Of a DNA stretch of 64,000 nucleotides, positions 59,545-64,000 are shown piece after piece. Source of the stretch: Artocarpus heterophyllus. Taxonomy: Eukaryota; Streptophyta; Magnoliopsida; Rosales; Moraceae. Position numbers and translations under genes: made by a program. How positions within the stretch are numbered: the stretch's first letter is position 1; the number at the start of each line of letters is the position of its first letter. The notes under the pieces were generated by a model, which saw only the letters and a list, made by a program, of their open reading frames with translations, made no database searches and was not told the DNA's origin. Location of the stretch: positions 23,222,728 through 23,286,727 of the forward strand of contig CM046354.1 of NCBI GenBank assembly GCA_025403435.1. The letters are read 5' to 3'.

Positions 59545-59940
59545 AAAAATAATATAATTGATATATTTGACCTTTGCAATATAATTATTAAACAAAAATA
59601 ATATCAATTTTTTATTTTTTATTTTTTATTTTTTAATTTTTTTTAAGTTTTTGGTTTTAGAAGTAGTCCTATTTTTAACAGACTCAAAATTGAAAAATTT
59701 TTGATATATTATTTTAAAAAATAATATAATTATTGATATATTAATTTTTGATATAATTGATATAATTGATATATTATTTTAACAAAAATAATATAATTGA
59801 TATATTTGACATTTGCAATATAATTATTAAACAAAAATAATATCAACTTTTTATTTTCAATTTTTTAACTTTTTTAAGTTTTTGGTCTTAGAACTAGTCC
59901 TATTTTTAACAGACTCAAAATTGAAAAAATTTTGACAAAT
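59545..59940. repeat. Direct repeat of about 160 bp
   Basis: Copies at about 59545-59706 and 59781-59940 share TTTGCAATATAATTATTAAAC, TAGTCCTATTTTTAACAGAC and AAAATTGAAAAA in the same order, offset by about 231-236 bp, with AT-rich filler. Confidence 0.8.
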
Positions 59941-61848
59941 TTGAAAAATTTTAACACAAACCCTCTCTCCCAGCCTAAATTGAATATTGTCCTCAATATT
60001 TAATAAGATTGTAAAGAAAGAGAAACAACAATTGTACAAGAGCGGTTATTCATTAGACACAAAGAAAAATAAACACAAACATGTTGTAGGTAAAACTGAA
60101 AGATCAAAGAGTTTAAAGAGAAAGATCCAAATCCATTTTTTGCTTCTTGCTAAGCTTTGAAGTTGCAGTGTCTACCTCAAGAATGATGACTTGCATTTTC
60201 TCAAGAAATTCCTCAATAATAGGAGTAGAGATAAAAAATCTTTCTTCCAGACTTTACAAGAAAGTTATGTTCCACAACATTATTTAGAAAATTTTAAAAA
60301 GCCATCAAAAAACTATTAACATTAAGCACACCCATTAGTTTACAATAAATTCCAACAAACCCCAACTAGTAATGACAAACATTTCTTCTACAGTTCCTAG
60401 ATCTTCTGGTAAGATAATAAAAGCATCTGAGTGACAAATCATAGCTTTAGTATGCGCAGGGATATTTTTGACTATTTTCTCGGTTCCTATGGTTTCACCA
60501 CAAAGGTTATCTTGAATAAGAAAATAAAAGATAATACCTAAGACTCCTTATATTTTGGCTCTAGTTGTGACAGTTTCCAATAAACTAAGACTGCCCGTCT
60601 ATACATAAGGTTTATCTTTTTCTTAGCCAAGACTTGCCCTAAATGGAATGCGGCATTTAAATAGTCAGCACCTTTTCTTGGATTAGAACTACAAAAATAT
60701 ACAGATGTTTTTGAAATTTAGAGATGCTTGGGTGAGGACTCCATAATAGTTTCTAAGGTAAAACTCTTTTTTTAGAATTTTATGTTTTTTTTAATGACTT
60801 AAAAACTTTATTTACACCATTCTAATTAAAAATCTAACTTACAAATGAGATATAATACATGATTGAGTATGATCGAAGACAAATGGGTAGGTAAAGACAA
60901 ATAGACAGATGTGATACAACTGTAGAACTTTTGAAAAATTTTATCCAACAAGTACTATTTAACTTTGACAAAATTAAACATTATTATAAAACTTTTTGAC
61001 AAAATGGGATAAAACCAAAAAAATACTAACCAAATAATATAATGCATCTGACAAATAAGATAAAAATGTTAAAAGAAAACAATACAAATACAATTATTGA
61101 ACAATCACATAAAAACAAAAACTTTTATTATTTTTATTTTTTTCTAACAAAAATTTATTCGAGAATGAATGAAAACTGAAGTTCATCAAAATGTGTATCC
61201 AGAACATTCTGTTAGCCATTTTGATGTTTTTTTCTTTAAAACCAAATTCGTATCTCAAATAATTTCTTAACAATTTCTTTTTAAAGAAAACAAAAACAAA
61301 AAAAGAAACCAAAACTATTTTACAGATCTTGTTTAGAATTAGGCGGACCAAGAGACTATTTCCCATCTAACTTTCCTACAAGCTAAACAATTGGGTCTTT
61401 TAAAGTTAGATTCTCTTTACGTTCTTTTTTTGCATGAAATTAAGGCCAATGTCTACAAATCGCTACTTGAACATAACCACTAGGGTGGTCTAAAAGAAAA
61501 TCTTCAAGGCCATCTAAGTTTTCTTTTGAAATTCCATCCTTATAGAAAAGTATTTTATCTTCCCTATTTACAAGCGTAAAACCTTTGATTTATACTTAAG
61601 CTCGCAATTTTGACGAGAACACTAAGGACACTGAGATATTATAGCTCGGGGTCTTCCTTTTCTAGTACATAGACTTATATCCATTTTAGGTAGACCTTTA
61701 TTATTAACATCACTAGGACAAACTAAATTTTCTATATGCATTTTTACCTCAGTTGGAAGTTCAAAACAAGAAAGGACCACATACGAGTAATTCGAGTCTT
61801 ATACTTCTATTTGATTTCTTTCTAAGAAAGGGAAGGAAAGTATTTCTT

Positions 61849-62570
61849 TAGGTGATCATAACTAGGATCCATGATGAGAAAAAAAAAAAAGATGAGATTC
61901 TTGAGAGAGAATTGAGAGCTTTGAGAGATTTAAGTACTTTGAGAGAGTATTGAGAAAATTTTGTAGGATTAAGAGAGAAAGATTGAAAATTTTTCAAGAA
62001 AAGTATTTAAAGATAGAAGAATTTTGAAGGTTTTCGGGAAATTCTTTAAAGATCTAGAGAAAAGGCATAGAGAATTCAAGAGCTCACAAAGAATTTTAGA
62101 GAGAGAAAGAACTGAGAATTCTGAGCAATAGTGTATAGTGAACGATTTTAAAAACAAAGGATACGGTACTGTTTAGACATAGGGAAAACTGTATAAGCAT
62201 GTGCACTTCCTTAGGTCGTCATATTTAGGTTCCATGATGAGAGGAAAAAAAAAAAGATGAGATTCTTGAGAGGGAATTGAGAGCTTTGAGAGATTTAAGT
62301 ACTTTGAGAGAGTATTGAGAAAATTTTGTAGGATTAAGAGAGAAAGATTGAAAATTTTTCAAGAATAAGTATTTAAAGATAGAAGAATTTTGAAGGTTTT
62401 TTGGAAATTCTTTGAAGATCTAGAGAAAAGGCATAGAGAATTCAAGAGCTCGCAATGAAATTTAGAGAGAGAAAGAATTGAGAATTCTGAGCTACAATGT
62501 ATAGTGAACGATTTTATAAACAAAGGATGTGGTACTGCTTAGACATAGGGAAAACTATACAAACATGTGT
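61849..62570. repeat. Tandem duplication of a 363-bp unit
   Basis: Copy 1 (about 61849-62211) and copy 2 (about 62212-62570) share nearly all of their sequence. Both start at (C/T)CCATGATGAGA with a long A run and end at GGGAAAACT(G/A)TA. The ATGATGAG words at 61871 and 62234 set the offset. The unit is rich in GAGAG words. Tandem repeats in this non-coding region are common in Tat-branch elements. Confidence 0.9.
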
Positions 62571-63395
62571 GAAAGTTATTTTGGGTTGGGCAAAACAATA
62601 ATTGGGATAATAATCTAAAATGTTGAAAAACAAACAATATGTATTTACAAAGAAAAAAAATATTTTTATAATTTTAATTTTTTTAAGTTTTTTGTTTTTT
62701 AAAACATTTTTAAATTTTTTGTGTTTTTTTATATATTTTTAAGAAAAATTCTAAAAAATAGAAAAATTCATTTTAACCATTTTATTAAAATGCATATCTA
62801 GAGGTCGTTGATACAAAGTACCAACTAATCCTAATCACTTCAACCTCCATTACTTAGCCACTTAAATGAATATTTGAAATTATTTCTCTAAAATTTAGGA
62901 AAACATAGCAAATAAGAATATAACACACCGAAGCAAAGTTATAGAAAATACAAAAATATAGATATAAAAAAACAAGAAAGAAAAATAATACAAGCTCTAA
63001 TCTAGAATTATAACTTCATCTTTGGAATCGGAATCAATAAGATTAATGATTGGTGGATAAGTACTTGGCCTACATCTTCTAAGAAGGTAACAATCCTAAA
63101 AACTTAAGTTGCCCGTTACTTCAAGAACTCTTTTCTCAAACTCCTCTTCATCCATAGGATCATCCTTAAGGACCTCTTTTCCAAAATCAGGTTTCTAAAT
63201 GTTACTCTCTTTAAAAATCAAATATTAAACTTTAAAAGTTTCATCAATTAAAACGTGCATGAAATGGTTTTCAACTTTTAACGGAACATTTTAATCAAAG
63301 GTATTGACCAAGCCAACTAAAGGATCGGGTAGCTCAACAAATGTTCTAGATACACTTCCCTCAACGAAATTCACTTTACATTTACTAGGAGGAGG

Positions 63396-64000
63396 TTATA
63401 CCATGTTAAACACATTGAATTTTGAGGTCATATTTCCAAGAGACAATTTTAGAAGTCCATTTCTATAATTAATTAGAGCATTAGAAGTTGCAAGAAACGG
63501 ATGTCCTAAAATAACATGAATTTGAACGTTTGAATTGGCAATATGTTGCGTATCCAAAACAATAAAGTTTACAGGGTAGTAAAACTTATCAATTTGAACT
63601 AACACATTCTCAACAACTCCTCTTGGAATTTTCATAGAATGATCAACTAATTGAAATGTGACAAATATTAGCTTAAGTTAGCTAAACCTAACTGTTGGTA
63701 AATAAAATAAGCCAAAAGGTTGACACTAGCACCAAGACCTAGCAACGTATGTTCAATTTGAATGTTTCCTTTGATACAAGAAATTGTGGGACAACTTGGA
63801 TCTTTAAACTTAGGTGCCGAATCATATTAAATGATGGAACTGACACTTTTAGTTGAAAATACAGTCTTAGTCACATTATAATTTTTTTTAATTGTGCACA
63901 GATCTTTCAAAAATTTAGCATAAGATGGGACTTGTTCGACTGCATCTAAAAGTAGAATGTTAATTTTGACTTGCTTTAAAAGTTCAAAAATTTTAGCATT
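63396..64000 (-). pseudogene. Athila/Tat-type gag-protease fragment, broken
   Basis: From the window edge the - strand reads VEQVPSYAKFLKDLCTIKK, then after a stop FKDPSCPTISCIKG, then LLGLGASVNLLAYFIYQQL. The last is the protease site with the catalytic Asp of DLGAS replaced by Gly. After further stops the 63396-63635 frame gives IDKFYYPVNFIVLDTQ and VILGHPFLATSNALINY. Clearly related to 27550-28700, but a separate, more decayed copy. Gag proper lies outside the window. Confidence 0.88.

Larger units (their letters stand above)
59328..64000 (-). mobile_element. Second Athila/Tat-type gypsy element, internal part, runs off the window
   Basis: The right end carries gag-protease coding sequence of the same branch as the 16.5-kb element. 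The left 4 kb is the non-coding region, with CCCTCTCTCCCAGCCTAAAT at about 59952 and GGGTCTTTTAAAGTTAGATT at 61391 matching that element. No reverse transcriptase, RNase H or integrase lies between them, so this is an internally deleted or non-autonomous form. Its LTRs are not identified; the left edge is uncertain. Confidence 0.75.

Noticed and set aside
4416..64000. CRISPR-like array reading of the spaced palindromic GGCC units or other repeats
   Set aside because: Units vary in sequence and spacing, no Cas genes exist, and the DNA is plant nuclear with introns and LTR elements.

Overview
The window looks like nuclear DNA of a flowering plant, probably a eudicot. It is AT-rich, its real genes have introns with GT/AG borders, it carries R2R3-MYB and NAC transcription factor genes, and the rest is mostly LTR retrotransposons and small DNA transposons. 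No rRNA, tRNA, CRISPR array or bacterial-type operon was seen. The species cannot be named from the sequence.

Only two intact-looking cellular genes are supported. One is an R2R3-MYB gene on the + strand (11886-13823, three exons, 366 codons). The other is a NAC-domain gene on the - strand (39436-36230, four exons, 348 codons). About 22 kb separates their 3' ends, and most of that is one retrotransposon.

Layout: 0.6-3.0 kb is a decayed Ty1/copia element with a broken CACTA-type transposon end against it. 4.76-7.33 kb is a solo Ty3/gypsy LTR. 9.3-10.5 kb holds a foldback element and an AT-rich periodic array. 11.8-13.8 kb is the MYB gene. 14.87-15.29 kb is a complete small CACTA element with a perfect 3-bp target duplication. 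16.14-33.13 kb is a Mutator-like MITE split by a 16.5-kb Ty3/gypsy element of the Athila/Tat type, which itself contains a truncated copia element. 36.2-39.4 kb is the NAC gene. 40.9-53.6 kb is a third copia element, split in its gag by a full-length 9.1-kb chromovirus-type gypsy element (41464-50555, target duplication GATCT) and in its LTR by a 1.6-kb Mutator-like element. 53.6-54.6 kb is a long inverted-repeat element with another foldback element inside. 56.2-56.7 kb is an unbroken copy of the MITE found split at 16/33 kb. 57.7-64 kb holds LTR remnants and the gag-protease end of a second Athila/Tat-type element that runs off the window.

Every retrotransposon reading frame seen carries stops or frameshifts, so none looks autonomous. 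The relative order of many insertions can be read from the nesting. The most unusual pattern is clusters of GC-rich palindromic units built on a CGGCCTGCCGAA-like core. They occur in LTRs or leaders of both copia and gypsy elements in this window, and unit number differs between the two LTRs of a single element. No wholly new protein system was found.
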